A stretch of 43,593 nt of DNA from an uncultured Clostridia bacterium (GCA_947591315.1 CANQDD010000018.1:1-43593), one strand, 5' to 3'; counted from the first letter of the stretch, positions 25,321 to 34,012 are shown. Notes: generated by a model from the sequence alone, not told the origin. Made by a program: numbers and translations.

Positions 25321-26961
25321 ATGAAAAAGATTGCCGCGGTAATATTGATTGTGATTTCGTGCCTTATGAGTATTTCGGCATGCGCGGCGGAGTCTTACTC
25401 CGACGGCGAAACGGTTACAATTTCAGGTGTAGACAATGGCGCGAGGCTGATTGTAGCGGAGTACAATGAGGATGGAAGGCTCGTCGGCTGCAAAATGTAT
25501 AAACCCGAAAACGGCGCAATAACAGCGCCCGACACGTCCAACACCGTACGCGTAAAAACATTTTTGTGGGACATGAACACGCTCGCACCGATCAACGTCA
25601 CAAAAACCGATACGCCCCCGACCGTACCCGAAGGCGGTAAAACGCTTGTCGCGTACTTCTCGTGGACGAATAACACCGAGGGTATAGCGAACCGCATTAC
25701 AGAAATAACAGGCGCGGACAAATACGAAATTATCCCCAAAGAGCCTTACGGCGACGAAAACAAAGTCTATTACGACGAAGATACACGCGCGTACAAGGAG
25801 CAGTACGACAGCGCGGCGCGTCCCGAAATTGACGGAACGGTCGAGGATATGGAGCAATACGACGTGATTTTCCTCGGCTATCCGATATGGTACGGCAAGC
25901 CGCCGAAGATTATTTACACGTTCCTCGAGGGCTATGATTTTACGGGCAAAACTATTGTTCCATTCTGTACTTCGGGCAGCAGCGGCATATCATGGAGCGA
26001 GCTTATACCGCTTGCCGAGGGCGCGAATTGGCTCGACGGCAAACGTTTTAACACGGGCGCCGATGAAACGGAAGTGCGGTCGTGGATAGACGGTCTGGAT
26101 TTGCCCGAAAAGGATAAGGCGAAAGATGTCGGAGAATTTAACTTTGACACGAAAACAGTTCTTTTAAACAGCGGTTATGAAATGCCGATTAACGGTCTCG
26201 GAACGTACAGCCTGACGGGTGAAACATGCGTAAGCTCAGTAAAAGCCGCGCTCAAATGCGGTGTACGGCTTATCGACACCGCGTCGATGTACGGCAACGA
26301 GGCTGAGGTCGGACAGGGCGTGCGTGAGGCTATGGAGGAATACGGCATAAAGCGTGAGGACATATTTGTCACAACGAAAATTTACCCGGGTGAGCAAATG
26401 GCAAACCCCGAGCAGTCAATTCAAGACTGTATCGACAAATTAAATATCGGCTACGTCGATTTAATGCTCCTGCACCACCCCGATCCGAACGACGTTAAGG
26501 CGTACAAGGCTATGGAAAAATTCGTGGAGGAAGGCAAAATCCGCTCAATCGGCTTGTCGAACTGGTACGTTGAGGAACTGACGGATTTTCTGCCGCAGGT
26601 TGACACGCCGCCCGCGCTCGTGCAGAACGAAATCCACCCGTACTATCAGGAAAACAATGTAATACCGTTTATCCAAAGCAAGGGTATTGTCGTGCAGGGC
26701 TGGTACCCGCTCGGCGGCAGAGGTCACACTGCCGAGCTTCTCGGTGACAGCGCTATCTCCGAAATCGCCGCGGCGCACGGTGTGTCGTCGGCGCAGGTGA
26801 TACTGAGGTGGAATTTGCAGAAGGGCGTCGTCGTTATCCCCGGTTCGAGCAACCCCGACCACATTTTGGAAAACACGAGGCTCTACGATTTTGAGCTTAC
26901 CGATGACGAAATGTCGCGCATCAACGCGCTCGACCGAAATGAAAAACACGACTGGTATTGA
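25321..26961 (+). CDS. Exported flavodoxin / aldo-keto reductase fusion lipoprotein
   Basis: The 546-aa protein begins with a lipoprotein signal (MKKIAAVILIVISCL, lipobox ISAC, Cys21). Residues about 28-95 form a small beta domain (VEYN-like start AEYNEDGRLVG; end VKTFLWDMNTLAPI) that resembles the C terminus of the BspA-like protein. Residues about 107-260 are a Flavodoxin_4-type domain (TLVAYFSWTNNTEGIA for the phosphate loop, GYPIWYGKPPKI for the isoalloxazine side). Residues about 270-546 are a complete aldo-keto reductase with tetrad D319, Y324, K353 and H385 and the NADP-binding IPGSSNPDHI. Each part is a normal cytosolic fold, so fusion with a lipoprotein signal is unusual: NADPH and FMN would have to be available outside or bound before export. 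Co-transcribed with a sugar O-acetyltransferase and divergent from a LysR gene. The substrate is unknown. Confidence 0.92.
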   Translation: MKKIAAVILIVISCLMSISACAAESYSDGETVTISGVDNGARLIVAEYNEDGRLVGCKMYKPENGAITAPDTSNTVRVKTFLWDMNTLAPINVTKTDTPPTVPEGGKTLVAYFSWTNNTEGIANRITEITGADKYEIIPKEPYGDENKVYYDEDTRAYKEQYDSAARPEIDGTVEDMEQYDVIFLGYPIWYGKPPKIIYTFLEGYDFTGKTIVPFCTSGSSGISWSELIPLAEGANWLDGKRFNTGADETEVRSWIDGLDLPEKDKAKDVGEFNFDTKTVLLNSGYEMPINGLGTYSLTGETCVSSVKAALKCGVRLIDTASMYGNEAEVGQGVREAMEEYGIKREDIFVTTKIYPGEQMANPEQSIQDCIDKLNIGYVDLMLLHHPDPNDVKAYKAMEKFVEEGKIRSIGLSNWYVEELTDFLPQVDTPPALVQNEIHPYYQENNVIPFIQSKGIVVQGWYPLGGRGHTAELLGDSAISEIAAAHGVSSAQVILRWNLQKGVVVIPGSSNPDHILENTRLYDFELTDDEMSRINALDRNEKHDWY

Positions 26962-26972
26962 TGGGAGACATT

Positions 26973-27539
26973 ATGACAACACAGGAATTTTTACAAAAAA
27001 TGCGAAGCGGCACGGTTGCGGCGGCGGGTTCGGATATGCACATGATGATGCACGAATTAAGTCAGCGCGCGCTTAAAATAACGGCGCGGCTTAACGGAGA
27101 ATATCATGAGCCTGCGGAGCTTCGGGAGATTTTTTCGGAGCTTATCGGGAAAGAGGTTCACGAGAGCTTCGGACTTTTCCCGCCGTTTTACACGGACTGC
27201 GGACTAAACATAACGCTCGGCGAAAACGTGTTTATAAACTCGGGCTGCCGCTTTCAGGACTGGGGCGGCATTACAATAGGCGACGGCACGCTTATCGGTC
27301 ACAGCGTCGTTATCGCGACGATAAATCACGGCTTAACGCCCGAAAAACGGCACGACAATATTCCCGCTCCCGTCGTAATTGGCAAAAACGTCTGGATAGG
27401 CTCGAACGCCACCATTCTCCCGGGCGTAACGATCGGCGATAACGCCGTTGTCGCGGCTGGCGCGGTCGTGACCAAAGACGTTGACGCAAGCACCGTTGTC
27501 GGCGGCGTTCCGGCACGGGTTATAAAGAAAATCGAATAA
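26973..27539 (+). CDS. Maltose/galactoside-type sugar O-acetyltransferase
   Basis: The 188-aa protein belongs to the left-handed beta-helix acetyltransferase family of LacA, Maa and NodL. The N-terminal helical domain (about residues 1-65) is followed by hexapeptide repeats (ITIGDGTLIGHSVVI, VVIGKNVWIGSNATI, VTIGDNAVVAAGAVV) and a final PARVIKKIE. The catalytic His of the family lies in ATINHGL. It transfers acetyl from acetyl-CoA to a sugar hydroxyl in the cytosol. I start at ATG 26973 because GGGAG (26963-26967) is 5 nt upstream; earlier in-frame starts at 26958 and 26961 overlap the preceding stop and lack a site. It is 11 nt after the fusion gene and shares its promoter and terminator. 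The link with a reductase is common in LysR-controlled Clostridia clusters, but the shared substrate is not known. Confidence 0.92.
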   Translation: MTTQEFLQKMRSGTVAAAGSDMHMMMHELSQRALKITARLNGEYHEPAELREIFSELIGKEVHESFGLFPPFYTDCGLNITLGENVFINSGCRFQDWGGITIGDGTLIGHSVVIATINHGLTPEKRHDNIPAPVVIGKNVWIGSNATILPGVTIGDNAVVAAGAVVTKDVDASTVVGGVPARVIKKIE

Positions 27540-27547
27540 CGCTTTCT

Positions 27548-27580
27548 ATATACGGTCGGCACGTCCGACCGTATATTTTT
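27548..27580 (+). terminator. Intrinsic terminator of the AKR/acetyltransferase operon
   Basis: ATATACGGTCGG (27548-27559) pairs with its complement at 27565-27576 around CACGT, followed by a T run ending at 27580. Confidence 0.9.
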
Positions 27581-27606
27581 GCGTCTTTCACCGCCGCCTT
27601 TTTTAC

Positions 27607-27635
27607 TTGACAGACAGGTAAATACATGTTATATT
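27607..27635 (+). promoter_or_regulatory. Promoter of the rhamnogalacturonan lyase gene
   Basis: TTGACA (27607-27612) and TATATT (27630-27635) are 17 nt apart. The roughly 85-nt 5' UTR contains the hairpin GAGCCGC-GCG-GCGGCTC (27651-27667), of unknown role. Confidence 0.7.
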
Positions 27636-27726
27636 TTACATATAAGGAAAGAGCCGCGCGGCGGCTCTGATCAGTAAAACCGGGCATAAGAAATTCGCAT
27701 AAACGAAAAATGAAGGGGGACTATTT

Positions 27727-30700
27727 ATGAAGCGTTTAATCAGTTTAGCCGTTGTAATAGGTATGGCGGCGAGCCTTGCCGTACCCGCTGCGGCGGCGGA
27801 CGGCGATTTGGGCATTTACAGCGGTAAGGGCAGCCTTACGGTGACAGCCGATCCGACCGGTGCGGACAAGGGTAATGTGTTCGCGTTTGACGGCTTCTCG
27901 ACAAACAGAGGCGACGACGCTCAAAAGGGCGTGAACCCGTATATCGAGCTTCCGTCGGACTATCTCTACGAGCAAAAAAGCGGCAAGTACACGATGAAGG
28001 ACGACTGGAGCGTTTCGTTCGACTGGTACGGAATGTCGCAGGGCTTCCGTTACGCGTTCTACACCGGCACGACCGATGTGTTCGGCAAGGGCAGCATGAC
28101 GGGAATTTACTTCTTCCCCGACAGCGGCTCAACGTCCATAACCGAAGGACTTGTAAACGACGAGAAAAAGTTTACCGAGGGCGGCGAGTACGTGTCGATA
28201 AAGAACGAGTGGCACAACTTTAAGCTCGAATGGAAGAATAAAAAATTCACGATATACAAGGACGGCGAAGAATACATAAAGGCTGACGGCAAGGATTACG
28301 CCTACTCCGACGCGAAAGCGCCCGTAACGCGTATCGGCTACACGCCGTATGTAACGGATCCCGGCGTTTACGCGTACGTTGACAACATCGTCGTGACGGC
28401 TGACGGTGAGGAACTTTTAAATGACACCGCCGACGGTGATTACACCGAGATAGGCGACGTGCCGCCCGATCCCGAGCCGCTGACGATTCACACGGGTGTG
28501 TCGGACGGCAGCGAAACGCAGAAGCTCATCGACGCGCGCCCCGATATGCAGCGCAAAATGGAAACGCTTGACAGAGGTCTTGTCGCGGTGTCGGCTGAAA
28601 CTTACGGCTTCATTTCGTGGCGCTGGCTCGGAACGGAAAGCGCGGACACGCGGTACAATCTCTACAAAAACGGCGAAAAGCTCAACGACGAGCCGATGAA
28701 CAAGACGAACTACATCGACTATGACGCGAAGGCGGGCGACGCTTACGCGGTCGCTCCCGTAGTAAACGGCGCGGAGGGTGAAAAGTGCGACGAGGTAAAA
28801 CTGCTCGACAAGGACTATATCGGCTTTAAGCTCGACGTTCCCGAGGGCGGCAAGGTGAGGATAAACCCCGAAACCGAGGAGGAATATTTCTATATCGCGA
28901 ATGACGCGTCAACCGCCGACCTCGACGGCGACGGCGAGCTTGAAATAATCCTCAAATGGGATTCGTCCAACTCGCGCGACAGCTCGCAATCCGGCGCGAC
29001 GGGCAACACTCTTTTCGACGCGTACAAGCTCGACGGAACGAAGCTCTGGAGAATTGATTTGGGCATTAACGTCCGCAGCGGCGCGCACGACACGCAGTTC
29101 TTATGCGCGGACTTCAACAACGACGGCAAAGCCGAGGTCGCTATGCGTACAGCCGACGGTACGGTCGCGGGCGACGGCACGGTTATCGGCGATCCGAAAA
29201 AGGACTGGCGCAACGACATCGGCAAAAACCTCGACGGTCCGCTCTACCTCACCGTATTTGACGGCGAAACGGGCGCGGTTATCGACACTACCGATTACTA
29301 CCCGCAGACAACGGGCGAACGCGACGGCATTAAGTGGGACGTAAGCTCGTGGGGCGACGACTGGGGCAACCGCTCCGAGCGTTACAACGCGTGCGTGTTC
29401 TACGAAAACGGCGACACTCCGTCGATGATGTTCGCGAGAGGATATTACGACAAGACCGTTCTCGCGGCGTACTCGATGGTTGACAATAAGATAGTAAACG
29501 ATTGGATTTTCGACACCGACTTTATGACGAAGGAGGAATCTCTCCCCTACCGCGGCAAGGGCAATCACTCGCTTTGCGTCGCGGACGTTGACTACGACGG
29601 TAAGGACGAAATTATCTACGGTTCAACGACGTACGACGATGACGGAAAGCCGATGTACTCAAATGTTGATTTGGCGCACGGCGACGCGCAGCACATGGGC
29701 GACCTCGTTCCGTCGCGCCCGGGACTTGAGATTTTCTCGGTTCACGAAAGCGGCAAATACGGTCACCAGATGAAGGACGCGCGCACAGGCGAGATTTTGT
29801 GGTCGTCGCCCAAGACAAGCCTCGACGTAGGACGCGGCGGCAGCGACGATATCGACCCGACGCACGAGGGCGCGGAAAGCTGGTCGTCGATAGGCTTGCT
29901 TATCGCGTCCGACGGCAGCCTTATAACCGACAACTACAGCATACCCGCGAACTTCTTCGCGTGGTGGGACGGCGACCTCGGCCGTGAGGTCCTCGACGGC
30001 GTAAACATTTCAAAGTACAACCCATACACGTATAAGGTCGAGGAAATATTCTCGGCGACGGAGTGCCACTCGAACAACTCCGCGAAGTCGAACCCGACGC
30101 TTACGGCTGACATTCTCGGCGACTGGCGCGAGGAGGTGATCTATCCGACACTCGACAATTCGGAGCTTCGCATTTACACGACGACGATACCGACAAGCTA
30201 CAAGCTGCCGACGCTCATGTCGGATAATCAGTACCGCGACGCGGTAGCCGTTCAGAACGTGGGCTACAACCAGCCGACGCACGTTGACTACTGCTTAGGC
30301 TACGACACGGAAACAATCCCCGTTCCGCAGATTTACACGGTGGACGAGAACGGAAACAAGATAACGAATCCCGACCTTGCGAAAAAGGAGTGGAACATCG
30401 CCGACCTTTACGAGGGCAACGTTACGCAGCTTGCGGCGGACGAGCCGAAGGCGCTCATTAACGGCGCGCCGTACTACATCGACGGCGGCAACAACGAACT
30501 TGCGCCGTACATCGTAAACGGCAGAACGATGGTTCCCATGCGCTTTATATCGGAAGCGTTCGGCGCGTATGTGACGTGGGACGCCGACGCGCGGCAGGTA
30601 ACGGTGCAAAGTCCCGAAGCGACTGTTGTAATGACGATAGGCAGCACCGATTACACCGTTGACGGCGCGGCAAAGACTATGGACGCCGCTCCGGAGATTA

Positions 30701-31299
30701 CGAGCGACAGAACGTTCGTTCCGCTTCGGGCCGTATCGGAGGCGCTTAACAAAAAGGTCGAGTGGTACGGCGAAACCGGCGTTATCACCGTAAGCGACAT
30801 CGAAACGGTGATAGACGACAAGGCGGCTCTCGAAACGATCAAGGGCGTAAAGGCAATGCAGCCGGCAAGCGGCAAAGTTTACACGAACGGCGAGAAGATG
30901 ACGGGAACGCAGTCGACCGCTTTGGAGGTATACGCGAGCGAGGGCGACGGCAAATTGGCGTGTGATTTCGATTACGGCACAGCGTGGAAGTCAAGCGGCA
31001 AGGGCATAATCATGATGAAAACCGACAAGTGGCCCATAAGCGCGGTGATCGTGAAATTCGCGGACGGCAAAAAGCACCCGTTCAGAGTATCGACGCGCTA
31101 CGACATACCCGAGGAGGACGTTAAGGATATGGCGAACCGCGACGGCTGGGAGGTCGTTATAGACTCTGTAAGCGACGGCAGCACCGACGCGCAGACGTTT
31201 ATCTTCCCCGTGCCGAAGTACACAAATTCCGTTAAGCTCCAGCTCCTTGACGACGAGCCCTGCGAGATTACGGAGTTCGCGGCTCTGGGCGTTCAGTAA
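27727..31299 (+). CDS. Secreted rhamnogalacturonan lyase, PL11 (YesW/YesX family), with extra domains
   Basis: The 1190-aa protein has a signal peptide (residues 1-24), a beta-sandwich resembling LamG/concanavalin folds (about 30-235), then the PL11 lyase (about 272-885). The latter opens with RGLVAVSAETYGFISWRWLG and has the family's propeller calcium loops (ADLDGDGELEI, ADFNNDGKAEV, ADVDYDGKDEI) and the HGDAQHMGD segment. PL11 enzymes cleave rhamnogalacturonan I between galacturonate and rhamnose by beta-elimination. A copper-amine-oxidase-N stalk domain (about 905-1025; NGRTMVPMRFISEAFGAYV) and a C-terminal F5/8-like or carbohydrate-binding-like segment (about 1035-1190) follow; these are extra compared with the shorter Bacillus enzymes. 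GAAGGGGG precedes ATG 27727. Acts outside the cell. With the rhamnose-type transporter and YesM/YesN pair nearby, it suggests a pectin backbone pathway. Confidence 0.93.
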   Translation: MKRLISLAVVIGMAASLAVPAAAADGDLGIYSGKGSLTVTADPTGADKGNVFAFDGFSTNRGDDAQKGVNPYIELPSDYLYEQKSGKYTMKDDWSVSFDWYGMSQGFRYAFYTGTTDVFGKGSMTGIYFFPDSGSTSITEGLVNDEKKFTEGGEYVSIKNEWHNFKLEWKNKKFTIYKDGEEYIKADGKDYAYSDAKAPVTRIGYTPYVTDPGVYAYVDNIVVTADGEELLNDTADGDYTEIGDVPPDPEPLTIHTGVSDGSETQKLIDARPDMQRKMETLDRGLVAVSAETYGFISWRWLGTESADTRYNLYKNGEKLNDEPMNKTNYIDYDAKAGDAYAVAPVVNGAEGEKCDEVKLLDKDYIGFKLDVPEGGKVRINPETEEEYFYIANDASTADLDGDGELEIILKWDSSNSRDSSQSGATGNTLFDAYKLDGTKLWRIDLGINVRSGAHDTQFLCADFNNDGKAEVAMRTADGTVAGDGTVIGDPKKDWRNDIGKNLDGPLYLTVFDGETGAVIDTTDYYPQTTGERDGIKWDVSSWGDDWGNRSERYNACVFYENGDTPSMMFARGYYDKTVLAAYSMVDNKIVNDWIFDTDFMTKEESLPYRGKGNHSLCVADVDYDGKDEIIYGSTTYDDDGKPMYSNVDLAHGDAQHMGDLVPSRPGLEIFSVHESGKYGHQMKDARTGEILWSSPKTSLDVGRGGSDDIDPTHEGAESWSSIGLLIASDGSLITDNYSIPANFFAWWDGDLGREVLDGVNISKYNPYTYKVEEIFSATECHSNNSAKSNPTLTADILGDWREEVIYPTLDNSELRIYTTTIPTSYKLPTLMSDNQYRDAVAVQNVGYNQPTHVDYCLGYDTETIPVPQIYTVDENGNKITNPDLAKKEWNIADLYEGNVTQLAADEPKALINGAPYYIDGGNNELAPYIVNGRTMVPMRFISEAFGAYVTWDADARQVTVQSPEATVVMTIGSTDYTVDGAAKTMDAAPEITSDRTFVPLRAVSEALNKKVEWYGETGVITVSDIETVIDDKAALETIKGVKAMQPASGKVYTNGEKMTGTQSTALEVYASEGDGKLACDFDYGTAWKSSGKGIIMMKTDKWPISAVIVKFADGKKHPFRVSTRYDIPEEDVKDMANRDGWEVVIDSVSDGSTDAQTFIFPVPKYTNSVKLQLLDDEPCEITEFAALGVQ

Positions 31300-31316
31300 T
31301 AAAAACAATATACAAA

Positions 31317-31351
31317 ACGGGGACACTAAAGTTAAACTTTAGTGTCCCCGT
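31317..31351. terminator. Bidirectional terminator with extra copies of its right arm
   Basis: ACGGGGACACTAAAG (31317-31331) pairs with its complement at 31337-31351 around TTAAA. TTTAGTGTCCC recurs at 31354-31364 and 31373-31383, the last covering the stop of the convergent amidohydrolase gene, so alternative hairpins are possible. Confidence 0.85.
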
Positions 31352-31373
31352 ATTTTAGTGTCCCTTTTTAACT

Positions 31374-32165
31374 TTAGTGTCCCCAAAGTCCGAGAAGCTT
31401 CTCGGCGTTTTTGTATGCTATCTTTTCTCTCTCACCGTCCGTGAGGTCGAGAGATATAAACGCTCCCACCTCACTGGGCATATTCCACAGCGGAAAATCC
31501 GTTCCGAAAACAACTCTGTCCGCGCCGTAGCCTCGTATATATCTGAGCGTCTCGTCCGCGCCTATGAACATCATACAGCTCGAAAAATCGAAATAGCAGC
31601 TTGTGTCCTTCAAATACTCAAACGCCCTGTCAAACATCGACCAGCCGCCCAAGTGCGCCCCTACCACGCACAGGTCGGGGAACAAATCGAGCACGCGCCT
31701 GAGCCTTTCGGGGTCGGAATAGTCGTACCTCGGATCTCCGCAGTGTATGACAACGGGAGCTTTGCCCCTTACCGCGTCGTACATCGGATAAAGACGCTCA
31801 TCGTCTATGTTGAAGCGCTGCGTGTCGGGGTGTATTTTCACGCCCCTTAATCCGAGGGAGAATATTCGCTCGACCTCCTCTGCCATGTTGTCCATTTCCG
31901 CGTGAACCGTTCCGAAGCCGTAAAATTCCTTATGCTCCCTAACCTCGCGGGCGGTAAAGTCGTTTATGCTTTTCACGTGCTCGGCCTTCACAGCCACGGG
32001 CAGCAGCACAAATTCGGATATGCCTGCTTTTTTGCCCTCGTAAAGCAGCACGTCCGCGCTGCCCGTGTTGTGGTAGTCAAGCCCGTAAAAATCGCATACG
32101 CTCTGACTTCCCCGCACCGCGAGCTTGTCGGGATAGATATGCGTGTGGAAGTCTATGATTTTCAT
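31374..32165 (-). CDS. Amidohydrolase family 2 metal-dependent hydrolase/decarboxylase
   Basis: The 263-aa protein is a small Amidohydro_2 TIM barrel. Metal-ligand signatures are present: HTH at H7/H9, KIHPD mid-barrel, VIHCGD, GAHLGG and the C-terminal FGTDFPL aspartate. Family members hydrolyse C-O or C-N bonds, or decarboxylate aromatic acids (ACMS decarboxylase-like); the substrate cannot be chosen from sequence. It is cytosolic. Its ATG overlaps the TAA of the upstream ligase gene by one base (TAATG), so it is cotranslated with that enzyme. A ligase and a decarboxylase/hydrolase side by side suggests a short route acting on a carboxylic acid, but this is inference. The stop lies within one copy of the repeated terminator arm. 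Confidence 0.88.
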   Translation of the reverse strand: MKIIDFHTHIYPDKLAVRGSQSVCDFYGLDYHNTGSADVLLYEGKKAGISEFVLLPVAVKAEHVKSINDFTAREVREHKEFYGFGTVHAEMDNMAEEVERIFSLGLRGVKIHPDTQRFNIDDERLYPMYDAVRGKAPVVIHCGDPRYDYSDPERLRRVLDLFPDLCVVGAHLGGWSMFDRAFEYLKDTSCYFDFSSCMMFIGADETLRYIRGYGADRVVFGTDFPLWNMPSEVGAFISLDLTDGEREKIAYKNAEKLLGLWGH

Positions 32166-34012
32166 TATACTCTCACCAGCAGTCCGTTTCTCAAATCGTC
32201 GCGGGCGATTTCCTTCATCTTGTAATGGAGCTTTTTACCCGTCGCGTTCAGCGGAATTTCGGACACAAAGCGATAGTAGCGCGGACGCTTGTAATTCGCT
32301 ATCATTGGGCTGTTCTTGCAGAACTGTTCAAGCTCGCCGACGGTCAGCGACTCGTCCGCTCTTACAACGTACGCCGTCACGATCTCGCCGCGCGTCTTGT
32401 CGGGAACGGCGGTCACGATGCAGTCAACAACCTTCGGGTGAGTGTTTAACGCCTCCTCGACCTGCACGGGGTATATGTTCTCGCCGCCCGATATGATCAT
32501 ATCGTCCTTTCTGCCGACAATGCTCACAAAGCGGTTCTTGTCCCATGTGCCGAGGTCGCCGGTATACATGAAGCCGTTGCTGAACTTTCTCTCGCTCTCC
32601 TCGTCGTTTCTGTAGTAGAAATACGAACCCTTCGCGTACGATTTTATGATAACCTCGCCGACCTCTCTGCCGTCCATGTCGGCAAGCTCGTCGGGCATGG
32701 CGTTGCGGTCGTCGAACACCTTTACGACGCGAACGTCGTCGTCGGTACAGGATCTGCCCGCCGTACCAGCCATATCGGGAAGCTCCGTCGGGCGCAGGAA
32801 CGTGTTCCAGAATGTTTCCGTCGTGCCGTAGCCGTTGAATATTCTCGGCGTAAGTACCTCCTGATAACGCATACAAGCTGCTCTTTCAAGCGGCGCGCCC
32901 ATCGTTACTATACCGTTCAGGCTCGAAAGGTCGAAGTTGTTTTTGATCTGCGCGTCAGTCAAAAGCTCCAGCACGTTCGGCACGCCGATTATAAATGTGA
33001 GCTTTAATTTTTCTATACGCTTAAGCGTTTCAACCGCGTCGAATTTTTTAAGTATCACGACCGTTCCGCCCGCGTAGAGCGTCGGCGTTACGCCGCCGGA
33101 GTGCAGTCCGCCGCGGTGGAACCACGGAGTTGTATTCATAGTCTTATCGTCGCTCGACAGCGGGAAATGTATCATTACGTCGTGCGCGCTCAAAACCTCG
33201 TTAATGCTCGTGAGACATACGCCCTTCGGTCTGCCGGTCGTGCCGGAAGTGTAGAGACGCGACGTTTCGTCGTATGTCGAGAGCTTCCATGAAAGCTGCG
33301 GATTTTCCGTACCCGCGTCCTTCACAAACTCTGAGTACGTAACCGCGCCGTCAATAGGCTCGGCTCTGCTCGAATCGACCATAATAACCGTTTCCGGCTT
33401 ATACTTCGATATTTTAAGCGCCTTCTCAACGACCTCGCTGTTCATCGCCTCATACATGAACACCTTCGGCTTACTGTCCTCGATCGTCACGGCGATTTCG
33501 CCCGAGCTTAAACGGAAGTTTATCGGACAGCTTACCGTTCCCGTCTTGTGGCACGCGAGGTACGCGAACACAAATTCGGGGCAGTTGAGAAGCTGGAACA
33601 TCACAACATCGCCCTTTTTAAGTCCAGCCTTCAAAATGGCGTCGGCGAATTTGTTTGCCTCGGCGTTAAGCTCTCCGTACGTCCAGCTTTGACCTGACGA
33701 CGGGTTCACGAGCGCCTCCTTGTCGGCGAAGCGGTCAACGTTGCGCATAAAGCCCGCGAGCCACGTGTATTCCTCCTGGAAACCCTTTATAAACGTCTTT
33801 ATGCCGAGCTGCTTTTCGCTGCCGGTAAATTTCGCCTTCGCCTCGGCAAGCGCTTCCTCTATGTCGGCGAATATGCTCTCTATCTCGTCGAGCTTGTAAT
33901 CGTAATTTGACCTGTTTGAGCAGTTTTCGAGCAGCCTTACCGCGTCGAGCACCTTTTCACGGCGCGCCTCCGATATTCTCTCGAAACGCTCTCTTTTTGT
34001 TTCTGTTGCCAT
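32165..34012 (-). CDS. AMP-forming acyl-CoA synthetase/ligase with N-terminal helical extension
   Basis: The 615-aa adenylate-forming enzyme has the core motifs YTSGTTGRPKG (P-loop), YGTTETFW, YTGDLGTWD, the hinge GRKDDMIISGGENIYP and the C-terminal lysine region LNATGKKLHYKM. It would activate a carboxylate with ATP and usually transfers it to CoA. The first 65 residues form a charged helical segment (including LLENCSNRSNYDYKLDEIES) that typical ligases of about 510-550 aa lack; its role is unknown. ATG 34012 has AGGAGGT about 8 nt upstream, and a perfect consensus promoter follows. The adjacent amidohydrolase probably belongs to the same route. The acyl substrate (fatty, aromatic or other acid) cannot be told. 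Confidence 0.92.
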   Translation of the reverse strand: MATETKRERFERISEARREKVLDAVRLLENCSNRSNYDYKLDEIESIFADIEEALAEAKAKFTGSEKQLGIKTFIKGFQEEYTWLAGFMRNVDRFADKEALVNPSSGQSWTYGELNAEANKFADAILKAGLKKGDVVMFQLLNCPEFVFAYLACHKTGTVSCPINFRLSSGEIAVTIEDSKPKVFMYEAMNSEVVEKALKISKYKPETVIMVDSSRAEPIDGAVTYSEFVKDAGTENPQLSWKLSTYDETSRLYTSGTTGRPKGVCLTSINEVLSAHDVMIHFPLSSDDKTMNTTPWFHRGGLHSGGVTPTLYAGGTVVILKKFDAVETLKRIEKLKLTFIIGVPNVLELLTDAQIKNNFDLSSLNGIVTMGAPLERAACMRYQEVLTPRIFNGYGTTETFWNTFLRPTELPDMAGTAGRSCTDDDVRVVKVFDDRNAMPDELADMDGREVGEVIIKSYAKGSYFYYRNDEESERKFSNGFMYTGDLGTWDKNRFVSIVGRKDDMIISGGENIYPVQVEEALNTHPKVVDCIVTAVPDKTRGEIVTAYVVRADESLTVGELEQFCKNSPMIANYKRPRYYRFVSEIPLNATGKKLHYKMKEIARDDLRNGLLVRV

